64,000 bases of DNA from Staphylococcus saccharolyticus (GTDB taxonomy: Bacteria > Bacillota > Bacilli > Staphylococcales > Staphylococcaceae), in contig NZ_UHDZ01000001.1 of the NCBI RefSeq assembly GCF_900458815.1, positions 2,046,001 to 2,110,000 of the forward strand, read 5' to 3'. Within the stretch, counting starts at the first letter, position 1; every line of letters begins with the position of its first letter. Under the pieces are notes generated by a model that did no database searches, had not been told where the DNA came from, and saw only the letters and a program-made list of their open reading frames with translations. Below, in pieces: positions 1 to 9,012 of the stretch. Both the position numbers and the translations under genes were made by a program.

Positions 1-1421
1 TTAAAATAATTGCTGGTAAACTAAATAACCACGGCTCATGAATTTGTTTTCTTTTAAACTTTTCTATATTATATTCTCCCCAAAATGCTTCTTTAATCAT
101 GTAAAGCGCATAAGTAAAGGTAAATATACTTGCAATCACACCTATAGTAACGATAACAATCGTTAACGTTAAACTAAATTGGTCAAGTTCAACTGCTTTG
201 ACAAGTGAATCTAAAAACATTTCTTTACTAAGAAAACCATTTAAAAACGGAACACCGGCCATTGATAATGCACTTAATAGCATAACAATATACATTTTTG
301 GAAAGACTTTATGCATACCACTTAATAGACGTATGTCTCGTGTACTTGATTCGTAGTCAATAATACCCACTCCCATAAATAAGGCACATTTAAAAATGGC
401 ATGATTCATTAAATGAAATAATCCAGCAAATAATACTAAAGCATAAAACTCTGACGCACCATCAGACGTATGTTGAGCATATCCTCCACCAACACCAACC
501 ATAGACATAATCATGCCAAGTTGACTAATAGTAGAATAAGCTAATATCCCTTTTAAATCATATTGTCTAAGTGCAGTTAATGAACCAAAAAGCATTGTAG
601 CAAGACCAACAAAAGTGACGATATAAATATAAATGTCACTTAATCCTAATAACGGCGTGAATCTAAAGAGTAAGAAGATTCCTGCTTTGACCATCGTAGC
701 TGAGTGAAGATATGCGCTCACAGGCGTTGGTGCTACCATCGCTTTTGGCAACCAGATATGAAATGGAAATTGTGCAGATTTAGTAAATGCACCAAGTAGT
801 AGCATGATGATCATAGGAATGAATAGCGGGTGCTGTTCAATAGTATGACGTTGCTCAAGAATGTCAGAAATCGTGTTAGTCCCAGTAATGATGTATAGCA
901 TAATAAAACCAGTTAATAATGCTAAACCACCAAACACAGTTATCATAAATGATTGAATAGCGCCTAATTGACTTTCTCCATTGTTATACCAATATGAAAT
1001 AAGTAAAAAAGATGTACATTAGGATTGTATTATTTGAAATGACAATTCCAATCATACTAAACATAAATAGCAGTAAATAAACGAAGAATCTAGGTAAATT
1101 ATCTGTGCTAGCTAATAGATATTGTGTGGCATAGAAAAAGACACCCACACCTATAAGCGAAATAATCAATGAGAGCATTAAGCTAAGTCCGTCTAATTTC
1201 AAATCTAAATTAATATCAATGGATGACATCCACGGTAAATGTACTGTTGTAAATTTATGGTGAATAACATTGGATATTTGAAAAATAAAATAAATGGATG
1301 AAAGAATGGGTGCAAGTAAAGCAAGATAGCCAGCAGCCTTATTTAATTTTCGATGACTCATTGATAGTAATGTTAAGCACATGATGACTATCATAACACC
1401 TAGAAGATACACCAAGCTCAT
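1..1421 (-). pseudogene. mnhA2: MnhA2-type Na+/H+ antiporter subunit A, frameshifted, 5' part of gene
   Basis: Large membrane subunit of an Mrp-type cation/proton antiporter (NADH dehydrogenase ND5-like family). The start at 1421 has a strong AGGAGG-type site. The first ~135 residues match the family (membrane helices, then NLPRF and an [11 protein letters not shown] stretch). At about 1014-1018 the frame breaks, and a different frame resumes directly at [10 protein letters not shown] and runs open to the window edge, including the conserved HSATMVKAG segment. About eight family residues (WELTSVSS-like) are missing at the join, which fits a deletion of about 26 nt between short CTTT-type direct repeats. 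The rest of the gene and the operon lie outside the window. The neighbouring recombinase-like gene and sarA identify this as the second (mnh2) cluster; that part is synteny from memory. Confidence 0.85.
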
Positions 1422-1451
1422 TAAACCCCTCCTTTTATAATAAATCATCAC

Positions 1452-2009
1452 TTATAAATCTAATGCAATGATAGTATGATGTTTTAATTGATTCGTAAGT
1501 CCAATAAACTTCTTTGTTTCTTGAATCGTTTGATGTCCAAGGTATTTTTGAATGATTGAAATAGATATACCCGATTGAAAAGCATGATAAGCAAATGTTT
1601 TTCTTAAAGTAGTAAGTCCAACATGCTGAAGGTCCAAACGTTCTGCAGCATGATGAACTATTCTATAAGCTTGTTGTCTGGAAAGACATTGATGTGTCCT
1701 CGTTGACCGAAAGATAAGATCTTCATCCTCTAATCGAAGCTCTTCTATATAGCCTTTCATCTCTTGTTGTAAATCATCAGGTATTTTAACTTTTATTGTT
1801 GATTCATATTCTACAATCCACGACGTTCTTATATTCCCCTTTTTCTGACTTTTTAATTGTTTTACAGTCATATTTAACAAATCTGTCAGTCTAATTCCAG
1901 TATGTATAGCAAATTTAAAAAATAAATAGTCTCTAACAGAGCGTTCTTTTAACACTTGGTACAGTCGATAAATATCTATTTTACTTTTAATGGGTTCTAC
2001 GTGATTCAT
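1452..2009 (-). CDS. Tyrosine-recombinase-like protein lacking the catalytic tyrosine
   Basis: 185 residues, about the length of a phage-integrase catalytic domain without the N-terminal DNA-binding domain. GIRLTD near residue 39 carries the first catalytic Arg. The usual HxLRHTFA box reads TTLRKTFA, so the His is lost and the Arg kept. LGH is present, but the nucleophile position reads ETKKFIG, Phe instead of Tyr. It should therefore not cut DNA and may act, if at all, as a DNA-binding protein. The start has an AGGAGG site. It ends 30 bp before the mnhA2 start and could be co-transcribed with it. A homologue at the same site in S. aureus is recalled as an integrase-like hypothetical. Confidence 0.75.
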   Translation of the reverse strand: MNHVEPIKSKIDIYRLYQVLKERSVRDYLFFKFAIHTGIRLTDLLNMTVKQLKSQKKGNIRTSWIVEYESTIKVKIPDDLQQEMKGYIEELRLEDEDLIFRSTRTHQCLSRQQAYRIVHHAAERLDLQHVGLTTLRKTFAYHAFQSGISISIIQKYLGHQTIQETKKFIGLTNQLKHHTIIALDL

Positions 2010-2147
2010 ACGTCCTCCTAATTTACGTTTCTTATTTAATGATAAATGATGTTTAAGTTACATCAAAAAATTTGCTTTAAAAATTTAATGATTAGTATCC
2101 CTTTTTTTATTCTCAAACGATATATAAAGTGAAAGGAGGTTATTACT

Positions 2148-2354
2148 ATGAATGAAGTAAATCAAGTGACTGTCATCTTTACTCAAGTTGAGCACAACTC
2201 TGAAGGTAAAGCAGTTGAACACAAGCGTCGTTTTACAAATTTAAATCCAGTCCTGACTCATGATCAAATTAGAACTTTTCGTTCAATTATCGAACGTATC
2301 ACTGGTGAAAACTATGACAAAGTAGAAGTTGTTAAAACAGAATCATTAATTTAA
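2148..2354 (+). CDS. DUF1659 family small protein
   Basis: 68-residue soluble protein starting eight bases after a strong AAAGGAGG site. It contains the pattern RRFTNLNPVLTHDQIRTF typical of DUF1659, a small Firmicutes family of unknown function. It is followed 14 bp later by a DUF2922-like reading frame, the usual partner of DUF1659 genes. The two probably formed one operon, transcribed divergently from the recombinase-like gene. No enzymatic motif is visible. Confidence 0.75.
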   Translation: MNEVNQVTVIFTQVEHNSEGKAVEHKRRFTNLNPVLTHDQIRTFRSIIERITGENYDKVEVVKTESLI

Positions 2355-2368
2355 GGAGGGCCAGTAAG

Positions 2369-2650
2369 ATGCCTAAAACGTTATAACTGATATTTAAATC
2401 TAATTTAGACAAACCTGTTAAGTTACAACTACCTCAATTCAATGCAATTATAGCCGAGCAGTTAGTTAAAGAAAGTATAAATCAAATATTAGAATTAGAT
2501 ATTTTGAAATCACATGTGGGTAAGCCAATAAAAGCATATGCCGCTCAAGTGATTGATAGGAACACAACCGTTATTTTTGAAGATAAAAAACAATACATTA
2601 AATTTAATTTAAAGATAATAAATAAAGCATCATTAATGACTTATAGATAA
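2369..2650 (+). pseudogene. DUF2922 family small protein, in-frame nonsense at codon 6
   Basis: The frame opens with ATG after GGAGGG at 2355-2360 and reads MPKTL, then TAA at 2384-2386, then continues open as LIFKSNLDKPVKLQLPQF... for a further 88 codons. Residues after the stop (GKPIKAYAAQVIDRNTTVIFE) match the DUF2922 pattern. The family usually has Glu at the stop position, so a single GAA to TAA change explains the break. The ~18 C-terminal codons overlap the left arm of the terminator. It could be a start further downstream, but no other ribosome site is seen. Confidence 0.75.
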
Positions 2651-2673
2651 AGGGTCATTGATGATGCTTTTTG
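2624..2673 (+). terminator. Terminator after DUF1659/DUF2922 pair
   Basis: A 17-bp stem (2624-2640 against 2654-2670, one G-U pair) with a 13-base loop is followed by a T-run. It ends the DUF1659/DUF2922 transcript. Confidence 0.75.
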
Positions 2674-2779
2674 TAGTTAAAGAAGACAGATACATTCATT
2701 TTAAATTAACAAGACTTGCTTAATAGGCCATTTGGCATGGTATCATAATATTATTAATTTAAGAAAGTTGGTACTATTA

Positions 2780-3711
2780 ATGATATTTCTTTATTTATTA
2801 GGGATTTTTGTAGGCATGTTGCTCCCTATTCAAACATCAATCAATTCCAGATTGAGCCAATATACACGTTCATCATTTTATGCTTCAACAATATCATTTG
2901 CTGTGGGTACCGCTTGTTTATCCATTCTTTACCTTATCATTAACCCACGTGTCTTTACGCCAACATTTTTTTCAGAGCAAACATTCAATTACACTTGGTT
3001 TTTTGGTGGGTTACTTGGCGTCATATTTTTAACAGGAAACCTACTATTATTACCAAGATTAGGCGCTGCATTAACAGTTGTTATTACTGTTACAGGTCAA
3101 ATAATTATGAGAGTAATCATTGATACATTCGGCTTATTAGGTGCACAACAACAGTCCTTTACTTTCTTGAAAGCCATCGGTATTCTCCTTTTAGTCATTG
3201 GTATTATACTTATGAATTATGTACGCAGAAATCCGATTGAAAAAGGAAAAAATTCGAAAATTTTAATATGGCTCATCATCGGATTTATTTTTGGCTCAGC
3301 TCCACCTATACAAACGACTATCAATAGTGCACTTGCTAAGCAAACTCAATCATCCATTTTTGCTTCGCTCGTTTCATTTACAATAGGGACAATCGCTTTA
3401 TTCATTATTACTCTAATATTTAATCGTAGCTTTAGACTTTTACACGCACCCATCCAACATTAGGAACAATTAAATCCTTTTACTTTATTGGTGGTATACT
3501 CGGAATGGCATTTGTAACTTCAAATATTATTTTAATGCCATTCTTAGGCGCTGCATTAACCACTATCGTTACAATGTTAGGTCAAATGCTTATGGGAATC
3601 ATCATTGTTCATTTCGGATTACTAGGTTCCCCTAAAAATAAAATAACCATCCGTAAAATCGGTGGTTTAATATGTATTGCGATTGGTATTATTCTATTAC
3701 GTTTATTTTAA
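2780..3711 (+). pseudogene. DMT-superfamily (DUF606/YdcZ-like) membrane transporter, frameshifted
   Basis: A tandem-duplicated membrane protein of about 310 residues. Each half begins with a PIQT(S/T)INS segment and contains a PxLGAALTxxxTxxGQ segment and a terminal IGIILL helix, as in double-length DUF606 proteins. The frame is lost near 3440-3450: the first frame stops at 3463, while the other frame continues through THPTLGTIKSFYFIGG to the stop at 3711. One base lost or gained explains it. The start is uncertain; ATG 2780 opens the first membrane helix but its ribosome site is weak, and TTG 2732 is an alternative. The substrate is unknown. Confidence 0.75.
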
Positions 3712-3730
3712 GATACACAACTTTTAATCG

Positions 3731-3940
3731 AGTAAGACAAAATTCATATTGAATTCGCTGTCCCACACCTTAATGTAACCCCAACTTGCTTTGTCTGTTG
3801 AATTTCCAGATGAAATTCTCTTTGTTGGGGGGCCAGACTATAGTTGAAAAAGCTTGATATCAATGCATTTTCAATTCAGGTATCGTCTGTCAATACGTAA
3901 AAATTACCTGAGACATTGATTGATGTCTCAGGATTTTTGT
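3731..3940 (+). repeat. STAR-like intergenic repeat, copy A
   Basis: About 200 bp with three parts. A 5' hairpin has gaattc inside and tgtccca at its edge. A middle stem runs from ccccaacttgc to ttgttgggg around a TTTCnnnnGAAA-like centre. The 3' hairpin cctgagacattg/atgtctcagg is followed by a T-run. The same order is found at 7963, 14982, 30704 and, inverted, at 22743. It resembles the STAR-type repeats known from S. aureus intergenic regions. It follows the broken DMT gene and can act as its terminator. Confidence 0.8.
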
Positions 3941-4089
3941 TTTTTACAGTAAAAATCAACGAATTTTTAAATAAATGAAACCTATAGAAGTTTCAAAAAG
4001 ATAAATTACTCTCCGTCAAAACTATATCTATTTATTAATAAATAATTATTGTATAATATTTTTACTACAACATTATGAGGTGAACATTT

Positions 4090-5012
4090 ATGAATAAAAA
4101 GCGTCTTATCACTTATATACTAATTGTGGTTTTTATATTAACTACATCAACTTTTAGTTATCTGACCTATCTAAAAATTAAGTCTGATAATGATGATGTA
4201 ACGACATTGAAAACAATTCGTACTAAACCTAAAATTCTTTTATCAGCAACAGGTATTCAAGCACCTATTAATAGCTATACATTTTATTACAATCCCTCTT
4301 TTGGACAACTTAACCGAATATTAGTAAAAAACAATGATAAAGTCTCTATTAAAAAACCCATTATAGAATATTATAATTTTGAAAAAGAAAACAGAATCAC
4401 TAACACAAAAAACGCACTTAATTATCTTTCTTTCAATAAAAGTTCTACATCGCACTCTCAACTCAATTCATATTTATTACGCTCAAACCTTCAATTTCAA
4501 ATGATTCAAGATCAATCTTCTATAAAATCTACGCTAGTTTCTCCTATAAATGGACGTATTTCAATTCTTAATGCCTATCCTTCTAAAGCTAACGATAAAA
4601 TAGTGCAAATTGATAGCGATGAACGTGTTATTCATGCTAATATATCAGAATCTGATGTGAGTTTATTAAAAATTAATCAAAATATATCAGTAACTTCTAG
4701 TGACCATACTCAATTTATTAGAAAAATTAAAGAAATTACAACTATTCCAAATAAAATTAAAAATGGAATTTCATATTATTGGGAACCCACTTTAAAATCA
4801 CTCTATTATCTAATGATATCGAGATACCTGAAACAGCAGTCATTCAACATCAATATGTGTTTGTTATAAAAAATGGGAAAATTAGAAAAAGAGAAATTTC
4901 TTATAAAAAAAGTTCAAAAGGTGGGTATATTATTGTTAATAAAGGTTTATCTATTGATGAACAGGTGGTCAAAGCACCTTCTTCTAAAATGATTAAATTA
5001 TACATCAATTAG
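4090..5012 (+). pseudogene. HlyD/YknX-like membrane-fusion (efflux adaptor) protein, frameshifted
   Basis: The N-terminus has a single membrane anchor (about residues 7-27), then a biotinyl-lipoyl-like half (ILVKNNDKVSIKKPIIEY), a short helical stretch, the second half (STLVSPINGRISILNAYPSK) and a beta-barrel part. This is the arrangement of HlyD-type adaptors of ABC exporters. The frame breaks near 4780: one frame ends at 4869, the other continues (IPETAVIQHQYVFVIKNGKI) to 5012. No ABC ATPase or permease gene lies beside it. It lies upstream of sarA in the same direction, separated by 411 bp. It starts after a GAGGTG site. Confidence 0.75.
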
Positions 5013-5423
5013 AAATATCTAAAATTTTCAAAAGTATTGTTTTTCAGCATTTTTTATTAAATTAAGGAAAATTAGAAATATTTCTGATATTTTTGAATAA
5101 GTCAAATGCTAATTTGCTAATTCAATGTTAAAGTTTAAAGAATAATTAGTTTTATAAACACTTATTTGTTTACTTCTTATTTTTATTTAGTTATAATTAA
5201 CTAAATAATATAGCATTAAATATATTCTTTAAAATTTATTTAATACTAAACTATGACAGACACTTTCGTATCTTTTCAACAAAATAGATACAAAATAAAT
5301 AAATTCGGGTAGAGTATCCATGTAAGTCTTATCTCTTCAACATAAAAGATTGTACAATTACACCTTAGACTTATGTTATTTAGCGTCTTAAATGGATACG
5401 ATATAAATAGGGAGGTTTCAATA
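5013..5423 (+). promoter_or_regulatory. sarA upstream control region
   Basis: 411 bp without a gene, very AT-rich, directly before sarA. In S. aureus sarA is read from three promoters spread over a long leader, so complex control here is expected by homology. One possible sigma-A promoter is TTGTAC (5350-5355), 18 bp, TGTTAT (5374-5379). A GGGTAG at 5307-5312 resembles a sigma-B -10 box, but no convincing -35 (GTTTAA) was found. The inner promoters are not assigned. Confidence 0.35.
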
Positions 5424-5798
5424 ATGGCTATTTCAAAAATTAATGATTGCTTCGAATTATTAGCTATGGTCACTTATGCTGACAGATTAAAAAGTATTAT
5501 TAAAAAGGAATTCTCAATTAGCTTTGAAGAATTTGCAGTATTAACTTATATTAGTGAAAATAAAGAGGATGAATATTATCTTAAAGATATTATTAACCAC
5601 TTAAACTATAAACAACCACAAGTTGTTAAAGCTGTTAAAAATCTTTCTCAAGAAGATTACTTTAACAAAAAACGTAACGAACACGATGAAAGAACTGTTT
5701 TAATTTTAGTAAATGCTAAACAACGTAAGAAAATAGACGAATTACTTAAACGCGTTAACAAACGCATTAAAGAAGCTAACGACGAAAACGAAGTATAA
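5424..5798 (+). CDS. sarA: SarA global transcriptional regulator
   Basis: 124 residues, the exact family length, intact. It is a winged-helix dimer that binds AT-rich DNA and controls agr, adhesins, proteases and biofilm genes in staphylococci. Recognition features are INDCFELL with the single Cys9, the helix [20 protein letters not shown], and the wing [14 protein letters not shown] holding the conserved Arg, Asp-Glu-Arg residues. The chosen ATG at 5424 follows GGGAGG; an upstream in-frame ATG at 5373 lacks a ribosome site. It is followed at once by a strong terminator. This global regulator is intact while genes on both sides are broken. Confidence 0.97.
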   Translation: MAISKINDCFELLAMVTYADRLKSIIKKEFSISFEEFAVLTYISENKEDEYYLKDIINHLNYKQPQVVKAVKNLSQEDYFNKKRNEHDERTVLILVNAKQRKKIDELLKRVNKRIKEANDENEV

Positions 5799-5808
5799 AA
5801 AATAAGAA

Positions 5809-5863
5809 GTAAGATAGTAGCTCTGATTCATTAAGAATCAGAGCTACTATCTTACTCTTTTTT
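5809..5863 (+). terminator. sarA terminator
   Basis: A perfect stem of about 21 bp (5809-5829 with 5835-5855) and a five-base loop are followed by C and six Ts. Confidence 0.9.
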
Positions 5864-5912
5864 AATTAATGAATATATTTGATTCTATAAAATTTAAGAT
5901 ATTATTGCTATA

Positions 5913-6004
5913 TTAAATGCCCTTGAATGATTTTTTGTGTACCTTTTTAAGTCCAATTTTTTAAGAACCTCAATACAAAATCCGACCATTCAAGGGCTTA
6001 TTTA
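5913..6004. repeat. Long-loop inverted repeat between sarA and the hydrolase gene
   Basis: Arms tgcccttgaatg (from about 5918) and cattcaagggc (about 5988-5998) enclose 55-60 bases. The flanks outside the arms also pair partly (taaat / attta). No T-run follows on either strand, so it is not a standard terminator. It could be a structured RNA end or a small mobile repeat; no second copy was noticed in the window. Confidence 0.4.
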
Positions 6005-6012
6005 AGTTGTAA

Positions 6013-6800
6013 CTAGCTTTCTTCTTGTTCTATAAAATCTAAGTATACGTTTAAAAATTTTTCTGCTTCTTCAATATGTGGTGTATGTCCAGATCCACTA
6101 AAGACTTCTTTTCTAATATTGTCAAAGTAACTATCAATTCTATAATTCAATTTATCAATATAAGTGTATCGTACCCCCCATTAATAACTAATGTCGGAAC
6201 AGTAACTTTATCATGTACCTCTTTGATATCTATGTTATTGAGTAACGCACGTATTGCAATAGCACTATCTTCTGGCGTTGGTCTGCTATAAAGTTTTTGA
6301 CATTGGTACCATTTCATTGCTTTTTCTTGATCTTTAAACAATTTAGGAAATAAAATAATCATGGCTTCTGATTTATTAAATCCTGCCACTTCTTCTTGAT
6401 GATCCACCATTAACTTCGTAAATCCATGTGTAATATCCTCTCTTTTAGCAGAAATAATAGTTAAAGTAATAACCCTATACTGATAGTGCTCAGTAAACTC
6501 ATTAGCAATAATTCCCCCTAAATCATGTCCTAATATATGCGCAGAACTAATATTTAATGCATCCATTAAATTATTTAAATCATCAACATGATCTTTTAAA
6601 TCATAAGATTCTGCTCGTGAGGATTTGCCATGCCCTCTTACATCATAAGTGATTACTCTATATGTTTGTTTGAGTTCATTTTTTAAATCCTTAAACCCTA
6701 TCAAGTTACCATCTAATCCATGAATTAAAATAATGGGGATGCCTTCTCCTTCATCACAATAATTGAGTTCAATTTGATTACAAGTTTGAATTTTATTCAT
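6013..6800 (-). pseudogene. Alpha/beta hydrolase-fold protein with Asp at the nucleophile elbow, frameshifted near C-terminus
   Basis: It starts after GGGAGGT. The order is HGLDG oxyanion loop, DVRGHGKSS, the nucleophile elbow GHDLGG with Asp in place of Ser, a lid, VPTLVINGGYDTL, and then a frameshift at about 6155-6165. The second frame carries the acid/His end (GSGHTPHIEEAEKF) to TAG at 6013. Asp at the elbow is the arrangement of epoxide hydrolases and haloacid/haloalkane dehalogenases, so the ancestral enzyme may have had that chemistry; this is inference. A few residues (the usual P/S-x-x after the acid loop) are also missing at the break. It reads convergently towards sarA. Confidence 0.8.
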
Positions 6801-6987
6801 CCTGGCACCTCCCTTTAGTAATTCTTATACCCATATCAATTCACTGTCACGCCTTTGATTTGCTAACAGAGGAATTAATTTATTTTTCAATTAATACAAT
6901 TATTTAAGTTATAACTGTATCTTTTTGTAATTCTACAGAAAGACGAACTTTAAAGTCAATTTATTATCCAATATCAGTATAACAAAG

Positions 6988-7027
6988 TAAAAACTCAGTA
7001 AGAAAATCATTTCATTCATACTGAGTT
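6988..7027 (-). terminator. Terminator of the 7.1-7.8 kb membrane protein gene
   Basis: Stem aactcagta/tactgagtt (6992-7000 with 7019-7027); on the minus strand it is followed by TTTTTAC. Confidence 0.7.
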
Positions 7028-7078
7028 AAGTCAATATTGGTATATACAAAAAGGAAGTATTGTATCATTTTTTAGAGA

Positions 7079-7795
7079 TTAAGATTTAGTACGGGCAGAT
7101 AGTTTAATTGTATAAAAAATGATGAGTACTACAAGAATAATCCATATAGCTAATGAGAAAAATTGAGCAATTTGAGGTTTTGGAATCATAGCATCAATGG
7201 TTTTCTGACAGAATAATAAGCCTACACCTACGAATTCTAGACGTTTAAAGAAAGTACCTATCAGAACTAAAATGATACCACCAAAAAAGACAACTTGATG
7301 ACCATATACAGAAATTGGAATAATTGCCCAATTAAAATGAAATCCTTGCATGATAATCAAAATTAAAGAAATTATAGCGACGGCTATTCCAACCCACATC
7401 TCAAACTTATTACTATATAAATAATTTTTTCTAGCTATACGGATATACAAAATAATAGTTAATGGAAAGATAACTAAACAATAAAATAAACTTATTCCAG
7501 TAATAGCTTGAAACGGAACATACTGTTTATCATACAAATATGATATGAGAATGAAGTTGATAATGAAAAAGATAACTGGATTAAGTTGCAAGGCAAATAA
7601 ATTACGTTGAATTGTCAATATCAACTGTGCTGGCGATTTACCTCTGTATTCAATATAATCTCGATCTTTTTCTTCAGATTTTTTTATATCTGAACGAAAT
7701 TTTTCTTTAATATCGTCTACTAGATTTGGCGACATGCCTTTATGACTAAAATAATCATTAATATTCTCGAGCAATACTTTATCATTTGTACGCAT
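7079..7795 (-). CDS. Polytopic membrane protein with cytoplasmic N-terminal helical domain
   Basis: 238 residues. Residues 1-60 form a charged helical domain (VDDIKEKFRSDIKKSEEKDRD) like HAAS/DUF1129-type N-termini, followed by about six hydrophobic segments. It probably has a regulatory or sensing role in the membrane, but no function is recognised. The start is set at ATG 7795, which has AAAGGAG six bases upstream; an ATG at 7813 in the same frame lies before that site. The gene is monocistronic, with its own terminator downstream. It appears intact. Confidence 0.6.
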   Translation of the reverse strand: MRTNDKVLLENINDYFSHKGMSPNLVDDIKEKFRSDIKKSEEKDRDYIEYRGKSPAQLILTIQRNLFALQLNPVIFFIINFILISYLYDKQYVPFQAITGISLFYCLVIFPLTIILYIRIARKNYLYSNKFEMWVGIAVAIISLILIIMQGFHFNWAIIPISVYGHQVVFFGGIILVLIGTFFKRLEFVGVGLLFCQKTIDAMIPKPQIAQFFSLAIWIILVVLIIFYTIKLSARTKS

Positions 7796-7962
7796 GATTA
7801 ACTCCTTTTTCATACAAATACTTGATGTGAAGGTTTATATAAACTATTAATTCAATAACTGATTTTCAGTTTAAAATTTTACCATACAATACATAATTTT
7901 TCTCTAACCTCTCTTTAAAGCATTTGTCATCTTTGTTGTTTAAATTGAAAAAACACAAGTGG

Positions 7963-8158
7963 AGTGGGACAGAATTCGTATTAAATTCGTTGTCCCAGCC
8001 CCGAACCCAATTTGCTTTGTCTGTTGAATTTCTGAATGAAATTTTCTTTGATGAGACCGCGGACTATAGTTGAAAAAAACTTGATATAAATGCATTTTCA
8101 ATTCAGTCATCGCTTCTTAATACGTAAAAAACCCGAGACATTGATTGATGTCTCAGGC
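7963..8158 (+). repeat. STAR-like intergenic repeat, copy B
   Basis: Same three-part layout as copy A: agtgggacagaattc hairpin, a central stem (here weaker, with gatgagaccgcgg replacing the GGGG arm), and 3' hairpin ccgagacattgattgatgtctcagg. It fills most of the interval between the membrane-protein and secreted-protein genes. The remainder of 7796-8231 is AT-rich with no gene seen. Confidence 0.8.
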
Positions 8159-8231
8159 TCATCTTTATGCTCCACAACTTCATTACTTATTGACTTGATT
8201 CTAAAAATATCTTTCTATTTACTGTATATGA

Positions 8232-8741
8232 TTATTTAGCTAAATCTATACGATATAATTTCATGTTTTTATCGTTAGGTGAATTAGAACTGAATTGGTA
8301 GCTCGTATGACCACTTTGAATGTATCCAAAGTTACCTGTCACACTATTATAGTGTACACGGCTAATAGCTTTATTTCCAAGTTGACGTTTCACAGATTTG
8401 TAAGAAGGGCCATTCGCTACGTTATATGTCATAGAGACTCGAATCACATGACCTCTATCTTTTTTACCATTCGCTGTTATAAGTAGTACACCTTTATTTG
8501 TTCTAAATTCATAATATTTTTCAGTTCCATTAAGATTATAAGAATAAATCGGATTATGATATTTATTTAAAACACTTTTCATAGATTCGCCTATTTTAAC
8601 ATTTTCTAATGATTGATCATCATGATTTAATCGTTGTACTGTTTTCATTGTATTACCAGTCACTGCTTCAACATTATGACTAACGCCTACTCCTGTTATA
8701 ACTAATCCTAAAACAAGTAATGATGACATTAGCTTTTTCAT
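8232..8741 (-). CDS. Secreted protein of unknown function
   Basis: 169 residues. The N-terminal signal peptide (MKKLMSSLLVLGLVITGVG) has likely cleavage after VEA near residue 27, so the protein is exported. The mature part has two related segments, each with a VKIGESMKSVLNKY- or PSYKSVKRQLGNKA-like helix followed by beta strands (YYEFRTNKGVLLIT; TSYQFSS). This suggests a small duplicated alpha/beta fold. No catalytic motif or anchor is visible. ATG 8741 is chosen because AAAGGAGAG precedes it. It appears intact. Its role is unknown. Confidence 0.65.
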   Translation of the reverse strand: MKKLMSSLLVLGLVITGVGVSHNVEAVTGNTMKTVQRLNHDDQSLENVKIGESMKSVLNKYHNPIYSYNLNGTEKYYEFRTNKGVLLITANGKKDRGHVIRVSMTYNVANGPSYKSVKRQLGNKAISRVHYNSVTGNFGYIQSGHTSYQFSSNSPNDKNMKLYRIDLAK

Positions 8742-9012
8742 AAGCACTCTCTCCTTTATTTCTTTATCCACTTTGTGCTTAACTAAATTATACTATAAAT
8801 ATTACTAAAATGACAATAATATTACAAAATCATTACAAGTAACACTTTTTATAAATCAAAAATATTACCTATTATCTAAAAGAAATTATAATGAACATTT
8901 TTATATTCTTAAAACTACCGCAAGCCACATAAAAATGGTTATAAATCGCTGTCCCATTCCCCAACTTAAAGTATTTGTTGCCTTTCTTGTGTAAATACTT
9001 CATTTTAAACTT
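8742..9012. other. Intergenic with partial STAR-like end
   Basis: AT-rich spacer. Positions 8946-8964 (cgctgtcccattccccaac) match the edge of the STAR-like repeat only, suggesting a degenerate copy. No gene is seen. Confidence 0.4.

Noticed and set aside
3440..3470. Programmed frameshift in the DMT transporter and similar genes
   Set aside because: No slippery heptamer with a downstream structure was recognised, and lesions are too many and varied.
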